The notes below the pieces were generated by a model, which had not been told where the DNA came from, made no database searches, and worked only from the letters and a program-made list of their open reading frames with translations. This document shows positions 27,821 through 39,280 of a DNA stretch of 64,000 nt, piece after piece. How positions within the stretch are numbered: position 1 is the first letter of the stretch; each line of letters begins with the position of its first letter. The stretch is from positions 5,224,282-5,288,281 of the forward strand of contig CM030933.1 of NCBI GenBank assembly GCA_018136815.1. The letters run 5' to 3'. This stretch comes from Isochrysis galbana (Eukaryota > Haptophyta > Isochrysidales > Isochrysidaceae). The translations under genes and the position numbers were made by a program.

Positions 27821-30800
27821 ATGGACTCACCCTCTGCGATGGCAAGGCGCGAGGAGGAGCTGCTGATGGACTTCAGCGACGCTTTCCGCACAAACAAGCC
27901 GAGAGGAGCCGTGCCGCGCGATCGGCTGCTCAGACCAGCAGCAGCCATGCAACAGTCGGCGGTTGCTACTGCATCGCTAGTCCTCAACAAGTTTGCCTGT
28001 GCCCCGGTAGTCAACTTCGGTACAATTGCACCGCGGGCTTCCGCATCGCGCATCGTCAGCGTTCGCAACGACGCGCCACGCGCCCAGATTCTCGAGGTCC
28101 GCAACCTCGTATCGCGAGATGCATTACGTGTTCACCCAATGAAGACTGAAGTGCCACCTGGTGGTGAGACAGAGTTCACAATCACGTGGATGCCCATGAC
28201 TCTCGGTGACGTCACCAAGAAGATCGAAGTTCGCTGCAACCAGTCAACGTCTCTTAGCATCCAGCTCCACGGGCAGTGCGCTTCATCAAAACCTGCAGTT
28301 GCTGCACGGAGCACGGCAAGCACAAGTACATCTGACAGCTTCGCCAACTCCTTTGGGAGTGAAATCCTAGCACTAGCAACAAGTTCAACCAAGCAGGTGC
28401 AAGAAGCGCGCGTGCCACTGAGCCCAAGCAAGCGTGTCAATCAGCCAATGTTAGTTGCCTTGCATAAATTGTCGGAAGAGTCGGATGGATCCAGTTTGAT
28501 CAGCATACGGCCAGGAGTCTCTACTACTCAAGATATTGGGCCTCAAGCTGAAGCAGCAATGAGTGCTGAGAAATTGAATCTCGCCACGAGTCCGGCTTCC
28601 ATGGGAGCGGGCAAAGATGGCCCGGACGACTTGATCTCATTCAATATGCTATCTCTTTGCGCAAGCATGCCCTCATCATCAGCGATACCAAGTGAAGGAG
28701 CATCGAGTGAGCCTGCTGCGACATCAATGAGGCCGACTGTTAAGACGGCAAAGACGGCCGACAACTCTGTGCGAGATTTCAATGGTGCGCCAGAAGCCCC
28801 AGGGCGATTGCAGCAAGTGATGCTCGACGGGCTCGCAGAATCAGCTGCGGTCGCCACTGCTTCAGGCATGACATCAAATACCACGTTATCACACAGCTAC
28901 AGGCCCGTGCTATCTCGTACGGATTCCTCCTTTGGCAACAAGCGTAAGAACTCGGGGATCCCGGGCAAGCTCCGTCTGACAAAGCCATGTGTTGCCAAGC
29001 AAATTCCTAGGCCTCGTGCCCATGGTAACGCTGGAATGACAGTGGAAGATTCCAACGGTTTCTTTTACGACCCAAACTGGCGGGAGAAGCGTGAACTTGG
29101 TTTTGCGAACTGGATGAACTTCTTTCTCAGTGCAGGAAGCGGCGATGGCACACGAAGTTCACCACCACCCGGTGCTGGCGAGCGTCACACCCTCACTCTC
29201 CGCGAATTCGAGGATCGTCGGCTGGAGGCACTCAACAGGCGGCGCATGATGGCAATTCTTCGCAGTGCACCAGTGCGTTCAGTTCTAATGCGAGTTGAAG
29301 CCGAAGTCGAATCTGGTCTCCTATGCATACGTCCGCCGCTCAATCTTGCAGCTGATGTAGGCCTTCGGGATAATCTACTTTCGTTATTGGGTTGCTACAA
29401 TCCGCTGTGGCTGCGCCTCGCCTTCGAGGCTGTGTCTGGAAGTATTGCGCCGTTTGGAACGTCCGCTGATGATGCAGTCGCGCTCCGACGGTGGCTTGAC
29501 CGTCGCGTCCTTGCACATCACAAACTCGAGGCATCCGCTCGTCCCGCGAGTGTCGCGGCGGCGAACGGAAGGCATCCCGACGAGGTCTGGAAGGAGGCCC
29601 AAGCAGCAGCAGTTAACGCAACTCACAGGCGGATTGTGAGGCGTGTCATATGCGCTTTGGTATTGCTTGATGCTGCAAAAGAGGCGCGCCTCCTCACGGC
29701 CGATCCTTGCCTATTCTGCACGGATTCGACGATTAAAAGCTCGCGCGCGATGGTTCTCGAGTTCTCGCGCGCCTATCTCTCCGGCGGGGTGGGGGACGTT
29801 TCCCGTCATCTTGTTTCCATAGGAGCGCCCCTGTCTCACACACAGACGGCGTTGCACGAGTTTAATTTCACCGTGCAGTCGCTGGCCACCGATCTCCGTG
29901 ATGGCGCACGCCTTTGTCGGCTGGTTGAAGTGGCGACAGCCACATCCAACAAGCCGAGCACACGCTTGACGAATTCCTTGCGCCTTCCCGCCGTAAACCG
30001 CACCAGTAAGATGAAGAATGCCGAGATCGCCCTGCGGGCAATGCTTGATTCGGACGTTCCTCTCGTTGCGCGAGCCCGCGACGTGCATGAGACAGCCAAG
30101 TTGCTCGTCGATGGCCACTGCGAGGCAACGTTGGAGTTGATGTGGAACCTCATTGAGGTGCTCGTCTTACCAGCCATTGCGCCACCTTCGGCTCTAAAAA
30201 GCGAGACCAGCCGCATCCACCGTCAAGCACGAGCGAATGTCCTCACAAACCATCCCATGAGTGATACGACAATGGACTGCTCGTCGTCCCGTTCATTGTC
30301 CCTTACCCGACTGCTCGATTGGGTAGTTGCGGTAAGCGGCATTTACAGCGTGCGTGTGTTTGATCTTTCTGACTCTATGCGCGATGGTCGAGCCCTTCTC
30401 TCCCTACTCCGCTACTATGTGCCAGATGTTCTCGGTACAGATTCGGCGACTCTTTTAGATCAGTGTAACGGTTGCTCCGTCATGGATTCGGAAATGGAGC
30501 AGCTCAAATTGGGGGGATGGGTTCGGAAGGCGCAAACTGGTGCTGCGCGTGTGGCGGAGGCAAATGAACGTGTCGCGGACCGCCGGAGGCTTCAACGGGT
30601 GGCCGAGGCGCTCGGCGTCCTTGGCGGCGTCCCCTTACTATTACCATCTCCCGCAGAAATGGTGGAATCCAGCCCTGACGAAAAGGTGATGAGCCTGGTA
30701 GTGGCACACCTGTTTTCAAGGCTGATGCAAGTGACGGCTCAGCGGCGAGCAGCCTGTGTACTTCAGGCAGCAGGTCGCAAGCAGCAAAGAGAGCTCACCC

Positions 30801-33800
30801 CTCTGGAGCGATTGCGTCGTTGTACCGCTGTCATTCGTCTGCAACGGCACTGGCGCCAAGCGCGACATATGCGCAACATGCACCGGCAGCTGCACGCTCG
30901 TATGGCCTTGTCGCGCGGGTTGGCCTTGTGGCGTACCCGTCGAACTCTTGCGGCTCGAGTTCGGGCTGCCGTGTTCATTCAGGCTCGAGGAAGATGTTCT
31001 CTGGCCACAGCCCGATTGGCAGACATGCGACGGTCAGCATGCGCTCTTCAACGCTTCTTGCGCGCGCGACTGCATGCAGATACTGTCCTCGCCGTGGCCA
31101 TCGCAATCCAAGCCTCTTGGCGTACGTCACTCGCCGCGAGGTACTTGCTCCGCGTGCGCTCGGCGGCTCAGCTTCTCCAAGCGATGGCACGCCGAATGGC
31201 AGCTCGTCGGGCGGTGCACCGACGGCGTGCATTGTGCCGTCTGCAGGCAATCTTCCGAGGTGTTGCTGCGCGAGCCGAGGCGGCCCGACTCGTCGCCGCG
31301 ATCACAAATGTTCAGGCCCGTTGGCGTGCAGCGGTGTGTCGCGCACGCTTTGCGACTGCGATTTCGCTCGTAATTTCCATTCAGGCGAGTCAACCTTTGT
31401 CCGTACCCATTCTCGCAGATTTGTATTGGGCGGTGCATATGCCTGAAGACTTCTGTGCACTGCCGCGTTGCTATTTCCCCCGGGCGCTTACAAATCATTG
31501 TGACCCAATGCGCGTTCCTTCCGCATAGGCAAACGTGCGAGCCGCAAACGCTTCCAACATGTTGCGCAAAAAACGCTCGAGTTGTGTTGCCGTGCAATCC
31601 GCTGTTCGTCGACGTGCTGCAGCTCATGACCGCATCCGGCGTCACCAGTTGCGCACCGAGGCACAGTGCTGCGTGAGGCTGCAGTCGGCGGTGCGTCGCA
31701 ACGCTGCCGAACGCGATCTTTCACGCCGTCGGGCTGCACGAACGGTACAAGCACTGGTTCGTGGCGCTGCGGGCCGTCGGGAGCTCGCTAGACGGGCTTC
31801 TGCAGCATCGGGCATCCAAGCCATGTGGCGAGCCAACCGCTGCCAGGCCGCTTTCGTTACGATCATTGGTGCCGTTGTTGCGATGCAGGCTGCTATCAGG
31901 CGCGCGCACGCAGTTCGAGAACTTCGCTTCCATAGGGCTGCTTGCACTCGAATCCAGGCATCTGCACGAGGTTTTACTGAGCGTCGTGCACGTCTGATTG
32001 AAACGGCTGCCGCTGTGTGCATCCAGGCCCGCTGGCGTTGTGCGAGCGCAAGCACGCTATTTGCTTCAAGTCTAGCCGCAGTGATTGTGGTGCAGACTGC
32101 GTGCCGTTGTGTGAGCGCCGTTCGTACATTCTGCAATCAGAGGGCAGCTTGCTGGTGCATTCAGACCCATGCAAGACGTTATGTAGCCGTGCAAGAGGTG
32201 CGCCGCCGGCGTGCTACTCGATGCATACAAGCAATCACGCGAGGTTTGACCTTGCGGCGGCTCATCGGACAGCGGGCTATGATGGCTACCCGCGTTCAAG
32301 CGCAGTGGCGCGGAAAATGCGCTCGCCTTCATCGAATTGTTTCAATCACGGCGGCAACCACGCTGCAGTCGTGCGCTCGTTGCACAGCCGCCAGTCGACG
32401 CCTCCGCATCACGCTACGAGCCTGCTTACGCATGCAAGCAGGCGTTCGTCGGCATAGGGCCATCTGCATGCGCACAAAGCATTCTGCAAGCCGCACTATA
32501 CAATCTTTTATTCGTGCAGGGCTTGCGCGTCGCCACATCGCACTCTACCGCAACGCCGCGGTGCATTTGCAAGCTTGGTGGCGCTCAGTAAACGCCCAAG
32601 TCTTCTTCGCATCATCGTTGTCGGCCGCCATTGCCATTCAAACATCGAGTCGCAGATACTTGGCTTGCAGATACATGCTGGCCCAACATTTGTATGCCGT
32701 GCGGGTCCAGTCTGCTGCCCGCCGCCGGGCGGCGATGGCCCTTGCCAGGCGCGTTCGCTCAGCTCGGCGCATTCAGGCGACGATTCGCGGCCACTGGGAT
32801 CGTCAAAACCTCGCCTTTTGCACAAGGGCCGCCGCCATGGTAGAGAAATGCTGGCGTGCGCGCGTGTGTCGTAGGAAATACGCGGTGCAGTTGGCCTCCG
32901 CTATTTTGCTTCAGGCGGCCATCCGTAGGGTCAACGCGCTACGACACCTACAGTACTCGCGATGGGCAGCGCGACACATCCAAGCAATCGTGCGTGGATC
33001 GCGCGAGCGTAGAATCGCAGATTCATGGACGATGGCCGCAATCGTGATCCAATCGAAATGGCGCTCAGCATATTGCCAGAGCAAGTTTGCTTTCTCACTT
33101 GTGGCGGCGACCATAATCCAGACTAGAGCGCGCGCGTCAGCAGCTAGGAGCCGGCTCCTACTCGCCCAGAATTCCGTGCTTCTACTGCAAACTGCTGTGC
33201 GTAGGCAAGCGGCGCTCCGTCTGCATCTGAGGCACCTCGCAGCCCAACAGATCCAGGCACTGGCTCGCGGAATGATTGAACGTCGCCTTTGCGATCGGTG
33301 GACCTTTGCCGCAGTCTTGATCCAGGCGTACCACCGTGGTCTGAGCAGCCGTGAGCTGCTAGCTAGGTGCGTTCAGGCTGCTAGGAGTATCCAAATCGCG
33401 GCACGTCTTTTCGTTGGACGGCGCACGGCTACACGCCGAGGACTTGCAGCGGTATCCATGCAAAAAGCTGCCCGTTGTGCGGCCGCACGCCGCTTATTTC
33501 ACCACCTCCAGGTATCAGCGCACGCCGCCATAGCCCTTCAGTGTGCGGCGCGTCTGGCTAAAGCTCGGAAGCGTGCGGCGGCCATCCGCAGCATCTTGCA
33601 TTTGGCAGCTCTGACAAAGCTTCACGAAAGCGCCGTCTTCATTCAGACGATGGTTCGCTTCCATCAATACCGTTTGCGCCGCCGCCAATGCTCCTTGATC
33701 ATCGGGTCGCGCCTTCTTACCATGGTATGGATGAGGCGGCGTGTACGCTTCGTCTACACTGTGATGCGTCTCCAATCCCTCGCTCGTGGCCGTCGCACTC

Positions 33801-34540
33801 GGTCGTACGCATTCAAGCGGCGCCCAGAACTGCGCTTTATTTGCGCACGCCTTCGTGAGGCGCATCGTCGTATGCTCGAGAACCCATCGCTTTGTTTAGG
33901 CCCACGAACCAATACCGCGTTGCAGACTCTCCTGGCAACACGCAATCTGGGTCAAGTTCTTGCATCGCTTGCCTCATTGGAGATGTTTACCCTTATCTCT
34001 TCACGAGTTGCCGCTCTCATGGTAGCCGAGGGTGCTATACCTGTTATGCTGAAGCTACTGCGCACATGCAATCGATCACTGCCACACCAGAAAGCCGTCG
34101 GCCACGCGCTGCGGATACTTGCTAACATCGGACAAACGGCACCGCTCTTGGTGAAGGTGTGGGAACAGTCAGATATAGTCCCCACTTTGGTGGAACTTGC
34201 ACAGAGTTATCGTGAAAATGAGGTCTTACTTCGAGAGACCTTAGTTGTCCTTCACAAGCTTTTGGTTTCTGGCCCTGACGAATGGCGGGTGAAAGTAGCT
34301 GCCGACATGCCCGAGTACAGAAAACGACTTGAGGCAGTACATGCACTTTCGCTCAGGCGTGTCGTCAAGCCGCCTACGCAAAAGGAGCAAAGGCCTCCTA
34401 CCAACCATTCCTCAGGGGGCAAGCGGCAAGGCGCCTCGGAACCGAATTGCAAGCAATCGTTGCCACAGAATGTTGTCAAGCTTGGGCAACTTGTTTCAGC
34501 TCTCGCGAGCGCTCGTCCCGAAATTTCGACGGCCGGGTGA
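27821..34540 (+). CDS. ASPM: ASPM-like abnormal spindle protein
   Basis: A giant protein (about 2,197 residues if one intron is removed). Order: ASH domain (about 45-150; VNFGTIAPRAS, PPGGETEFTITW), a linker, the ASPM-specific block (YDPNWREKRELGFANWMNFF; LLSLLGCYNPLWLRLAFEAV at about 518), a first calponin-homology domain (PCLFCTDS, FSRAYLSGGVGDVSRHLVSIG, to about 780), a second CH domain (about 825-885), several tens of calmodulin-binding IQ motifs (about 990-1,950), and a C-terminal armadillo-like part (ALQTLLATRNLGQVLASLAS; HALRILANIGQTAPLLVKVW). ASPM binds microtubule minus ends at spindle poles and in flagellates also associates with basal bodies. A TAG at 31,526 breaks the frame, but both sides are in the same frame. 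A 126-bp intron, 31,403-31,528 (GTACCC...GCATAG), would remove it. The start is the first ATG after the GA repeats. Confidence 0.9.
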
Positions 34541-35288
34541 TTATTTGTCGAGGGTGATTGGCCATTATGTCCAATTGCAGACAGAATTATGGCAGCTCCA
34601 GTGCCAAATCTGTGCACGGCCAATGTGCACATTGTCATATGCGTTGTAATCAGCCCACGTGCCATCGAATGTCCCCGCTCTCTCTCGTGGTTTCGTTTTC
34701 GTCGAGCCATCGATGCTGTTGTTTTATCGTAGATGTAGGTATGGGACGCAATGAGCAAAGAGTAGGTCGGCCAAACTGGCTGCATTTTTGACTGTGGCGC
34801 GATGCTCAGAAAAGGCGTCTTGCCTTCATCCGGTACCGAACGAGGGGCAACACTTTCTTGTCGGCAGTCGTCAACTATTGTTATAAAAATTAAAAACATG
34901 TAAAGATTTGGGGCAACACACCTGATACCATCTAGGTTCACACTACCGCCCCACCGTTATCGCCCTTAGTTACTTTCCTTCACTCCATTTTTCTCCCCCC
35001 CCCTTAGAGGGTGCAACTTGAGGCTCCCTTTTTTTATTCCCCCCCCCCCCCCCATTGCCCATTGCCATTTTCTACACCTTATACAATTTTACCCTTAACC
35101 TTCACCACCCCCAAAAATGTGTCCCTAGATGCAAACGCCTATGGGTCCAATTGTTGCAGACGGTTCGTTGCTTGTCACGGGACGAGGGGGTCGGCCGCGC
35201 GGGTTGATTTCAAATAATAAAGGAGTCATCTTCATGTTTATCATCGTGATATTATGATATTATCTACGCTATTTCTAGGCGGGAAATA
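34541..35288. other. Intergenic with repeat scraps
   Basis: Contains a degraded 5' hairpin (AACTATTGTTATA at 34,873), a copy of the 100-bp repeat of 15,616 (34,885-34,980), and a C run at 35,041-35,053. No gene is supported. Confidence 0.5.
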
Positions 35289-35565
35289 TTGGCCGTAAAG
35301 CATTACTTTGGATGTCGTCAGCGGTTTTACCCGAACCCCTACAAAGTCTTTCCGCATCTTGAGATGCTCGCTAACAACTTTGAACTCATTGAAAGAGAGT
35401 TTCTTGGCAGTGAGCACACAATTTATGACTGGTCAGAAGAGTATCTTTACACAGCAAGGAACAAAGGAAGAGGGTCATGATTGGAAGGTAGTTGCACTCT
35501 ATGGCTATGGGCTTTGGAGTTTGGAACGCGCGCTGGCGCTCGAGCGGACGCCCACATTTAAGTAA
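35289..35565 (+). pseudogene. Fragment resembling aspartyl/asparaginyl beta-hydroxylase
   Basis: Two overlapping frames give YKVFPHLEMLANNFELIERE and then, after a one-base shift near 35,465, HDWKVVALYGYG. That order (FPELxxLxxNWxxIxxE ... WKxxxLYxxG) is the N-terminal part of the Asp/Asn hydroxylase fold, which uses iron and 2-oxoglutarate. The metal-binding histidines are not present and nothing follows. It is either a decayed copy or one exon of a gene whose other exons I cannot see. Similarity is judged by eye only. Confidence 0.35.
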
Positions 35566-36653
35566 AAAACAAAACTACCGTCTGGTCCTCTTTCGACTGA
35601 ACGCGACTTGTTGACTTGTTGTGTGGGTGTGTGGGCCATGTGCTGGCCTTGTTGGTCCAGTGGTCCAGCTAGTTAGTGTTCGGCTGTCCGGGAGTGGCAC
35701 GGGACGTGCCTCGTGCACACCTGGGCTGGTGGAGTGCCCTCGCGCGGGCGATTCGATTGCGTGGCGTCGAGCATGGCCCGATTGTCCGTCGCGGCGGGGT
35801 GGGTGGGAGGAGAGGAGGCGGGAGCGGCGCGCGCCCCATGACCATGAATGACCCTATCGTTTTGACGATAGTTCAAGCTCAAGGGGAAGGGGGTTAAAGA
35901 AGGCAATTAAGGGCGATGACGATGGGGAGGTAGTGTATACCTAGAACGTAGTGGGTGTTAACCTAGAATCTTTAGATGCCTTTTTACAGATTAATGTGAC
36001 CCAAGAGCGCACCAACACCAAGGTGATGACTGACGAACGAAGGGGTCCTTGTCACCCAGGGCAAAAAGGAGGTGTACCAACTTTGTACGTCGCCTCACAG
36101 ACAGGCTCCTTTGCCTCGTTTGATGTTCCTCGCAAGATTCTTCTCAACATCAACAACACTTAAACCCAATTCACGAAAAAGAAATCTCAAGTTTTATAAT
36201 GTAGAATGTATGCCCCTATCCTAGTGCAATGGTCGCGTCGGCAGTAGCAAGAGAGGCGCCGGTGGTGAGCGCGCAGCGGCGTCTTGAGCATTCAGCTCAG
36301 GATTTTTCATGCCAGCTCCAACCTCTCTCCCCCTCAGCCATCGAACCACAGTTACGATTTCTTGAGACGTTTAACCTCCGTCTAGAGCACTTGGGAGTTT
36401 CGCCTTAAGGTTTTGGTGGTATAAGAGGTGCCTCCATCTTTTCCCAATCTTGTTGACGCTGCGTTATCCGATTCAGCTCATAATGAGCCGTGCTCTCTGC
36501 CTTGGTCCTTGGTGGTGGAAGTGAAGGCAGTGCTGGTGATATGCTTCGGGGTTTGACCATCTCCATTGCCGACTCTGAATCTCCAAGAGCAACGCAATCA
36601 CGCACTCCAGTAGCTTCGTGGCAGCGGAGCTGCTCGAGCTTTGGGGGCCTATC
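35566..36653. other. Intergenic, no firm gene
   Basis: One 70-codon open frame at 35,951-36,163 has no recognisable motif. The right part is probably the 3' untranslated region of the minus-strand zinc-finger gene. Confidence 0.4.
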
Positions 36654-37780
36654 CTACGGCCGGAATTGCTCCTTGAGCTGTTGATGTAGCCTAGAGTCAC
36701 AGTATGGACACTGCCACTCGTTGTCGTCAGTTGAGATCAGCTGAAAATAGTTCTTGCCTAGATTGCTGTTGATGCAAAAATGGCACCAGGCCTTGCCACA
36801 AGCATTGCAAAGGACGACTTGTGCGGAGGCAACTCTTCTTGGTGACTCGAATGCAGAGCTCGAGCACCATTGACACACGTGTTCGTCCCCATCTTCGTCG
36901 TGCGGCCACCCTTCACCTTCGTACTGGGCGAACTGAACAGCGTGTTCCTCGCAGAGGGGGACACTTAGCTTCGGGTGTTCGAGTACAGAGATGAAGCTGC
37001 ATCCGCGCGCGGTACAACGCCGTACTGATGACCCAGTTGACGATTGAGGACGCGCACACCGCTGAGAAACATTTTGTGCACGGCCATCATGATGTAGATG
37101 CTCTTCCAGTGTCGGGAAACACTCTTTCACGTCTTCAATTTCGTTTTCACGCTCTCAAGCGTGGGCAATAATTTACCCGCGATTGTGGTGATCGGCATCT
37201 GTTTCTTACTTACGCGCTTTATGCTTTCCTCATCAGCGGCAGAGTAAGCGGCCTTAAGCTGGTTGGGCCGCTTCTGCCCCGACTTCTGCTTCGAAAGAGC
37301 AGCGGGCCCAGTGCTGTGCACACCTTTTACGCGCGGCCTCTGTGGTTGGGGGGCAGCAGCACTGGTTGCACGGCGCTTGTATAGCGGCTCGAGGCTGGGC
37401 GTGAACACCTTAGCGACATCGCGCTTGCGTTTGCCCTCTGCATATTGGAAGATGCAATCGCCCGCGTGCTTATCCCGAAGAATGCAGCCGTTGATGCCGC
37501 ACGCCTGGTAGCCAAGCTCGGCGTCGCGCTCCTGCGGCGTCTTGCCGTCAGGTGGGAGTACAATTGTGCTGCCGGCCCGGGCTGCAGCTGAATGCTTGGC
37601 AGCAGCACCAGTCAAGAGCTGCCTCTCGATGGGCGGAGCGGGTAGGGCCTGTGGTGGTTGCGCTGGCTCGTGTGGTAGAAGTTCCAGCTCGAGGAGCTGT
37701 TCGTCCGGCAGCTTGCGCCGCTGAGCCGCACGCCAGCGCTGAGCCGCAGCGACTGCTTGAGCCAGATCAGGCCAGGACAT
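36654..37780 (-). CDS. Cys-rich zinc-finger protein (PHD/ADD-like), probably two exons
   Basis: Exon 1 from the ATG at 37,780 (MSWPDLAQAVAAAQRW) has a small Cys/His site (CGINGCILRDKHAGDC) and a basic, disordered stretch. The second frame (to 36,654) has RRCTARGCSFISV with LCEEHA, then a dense Cys cluster: CQWC, VLCNACGKAWCHFCINSNLG, WQCPYCD. C-x2-C...C-x2-C...C-x2-C...W-x-C-x2-C with an NLG before the last pair resembles the ADD/PHD fingers of ATRX and DNMT3, which read histone H3 tails. A chromatin role is an inference. The two frames are joined if a 44-bp intron (37,183-37,140; GTAAAT...GAAG) is removed. That is very short, so a frameshift is the alternative. Confidence 0.55.
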
Positions 37781-38572
37781 TGGCCTCGGTGACCGTTAAG
37801 CCTTGGAGGGAGGGAGAAAGGAAGAGCTGGGGAGCGAGGCGGGGGGCAGGTGGGAAGGAAATGAGGGAGGGTAGGAACGAGGGGAGGAGAGCCAGGTGGG
37901 GGTGGAGGGCAGAGGGGGGGGGAGGGAGAGAAGGAGCGAGTGGCGGCACGGCGCGGCCGATGTGGCGGCAGACGCACAACATTGAGAATTATAGAAAGGG
38001 CGCTTTCGTAAGTGAGCTCATTCCTATATAATAATGGTCACGAAATACATGAAAACGTCTGCATCCTCCAGAATCACACCATTCCGGACCGCCCCCCCGC
38101 CCCCCGCTCGACACGTCTCTTTCTACAATCACATTTAAACAGCGCCGCCCGCACCTCTCCCACGAACGACAGTGGCGCCCCCGGAGCGCTTCGCTGCCCG
38201 ACCAGACCGCTTCGACTCGCCGCCACGGACACCCACACCACACGCGCCGCCATCGCTGCGCGCTCACTCCACAGCACGGTGCGCCCGACAGGCTTTGATG
38301 GCCGGGCCGCGCCGCATCTCCGCCCGCCACCGAGCATCTGTGCTTGGAGCGTGCCGGAGCAGCGCCGCCGCGCCACTGGCCGTGAGAGTGCCGCTCTGCT
38401 GTCGGGCGAGGCGCGCCCAACACAGCGATCGCAGGCAGCGGCCATGCGCGGCCAGCGGTGGCGTAGAGCACAGCGGAGGTACAGGTGGGAAGGAATGGAG
38501 GGCTTGGATGGCGAGGGGCAACGCGCTGCGGCGCCAAAGTTGGTGCGATGGCGGCGGTAGCCAAGTTCAGAA

Positions 38573-38788
38573 GTGTGCGACTTTTTGGTGACTCCCGATT
38601 GCCGAGATTGGCGCGGTCAAGGCGTTGGGAGGACTTTGTTACGGGAAGCGATGCGTGTCGCTCGTGAGCTTGGGATGCAGCGTTTGTGGTTGTGGACGTT
38701 GCTCGAGTCGGGAAGGCGGGCTTGGGCGTGGGCGAGGACGACGGCGAAAGTGAAAGCGACATCGAGCGGGCGGCGAAAGCTCCGGTAG
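38573..38788 (+). CDS. GNAT acetyltransferase core (partial)
   Basis: The frame contains FLVTPDCRDWRGQGVGRTLL and then REAMRVARELGMQRLWLWT. This is motif A of the GNAT fold, where the RGQGVG loop binds the pyrophosphate of acetyl-CoA, followed by the next helix and strand. The first codon of the frame is not ATG, and the N-terminal strands are missing, so at least one exon should lie upstream in 38,000-38,570, or the gene is broken. The frame ends in Arg/Lys-rich sequence at a TAG. Substrate unknown. Confidence 0.5.
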   Translation: MCDFLVTPDCRDWRGQGVGRTLLREAMRVARELGMQRLWLWTLLESGRRAWAWARTTAKVKATSSGRRKLR

Positions 38789-39280
38789 CCAGAGACGCCG
38801 TGTGCGTGCGCTGTGAGGAGCTGGGTGGGCTGCGCGGGCAATGACGCCAGAGGGCGTCGGGGGGCGGTCGGATTGTGGATTGTCGGCAGCCCGACACGTC
38901 GCTGCATCAGGGGCGGGAATCAAATACCAAATGTAGCTTCGATATCAAGGAACCGATCCCCCCGCGGGCGCGACCGCAAATTCTTTACGGGTAAAGCGTG
39001 ATCGCGCGTGACTGAGGGGGGGGGGGGAGGGGGAGGGTCGAATCGCACCGTGCACCGTTTCTTGGCGAAGGCGAAGATTTTCGTGGTGGCATGTGCAGGT
39101 GGCCCCCCAGGAGGTTTTTTATTGGGCATCGCGCCACGCCACGGTCAAATAATGCAGCCGAACCCTTACTAGTAGTTAAAAAGCCCCTGTTTGACCGCCC
39201 TACACAACATTACTAATAAGCGAGCGACGGAGACGAAAGAATAGGGTATTTCACCTCATGCCCGCAGCGGGGGCCTCCGT
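38789..39280. other. Intergenic
   Basis: Holds a G run near 39,017 and the 15-mer GTTTGACCGCCCTAC at 39,189-39,203. It is probably the 3' region of CC2D2A. No gene seen. Confidence 0.5.

Noticed and set aside
35655-35715. tRNA-like D-arm (GGTCCAGCTAGTTAGTG)
   Set aside because: No T arm or acceptor stem follows.
37989-38897. A 302-codon minus-strand frame
   Set aside because: Arg/Ser/Pro-rich with no motif; antisense to the better supported GNAT core.
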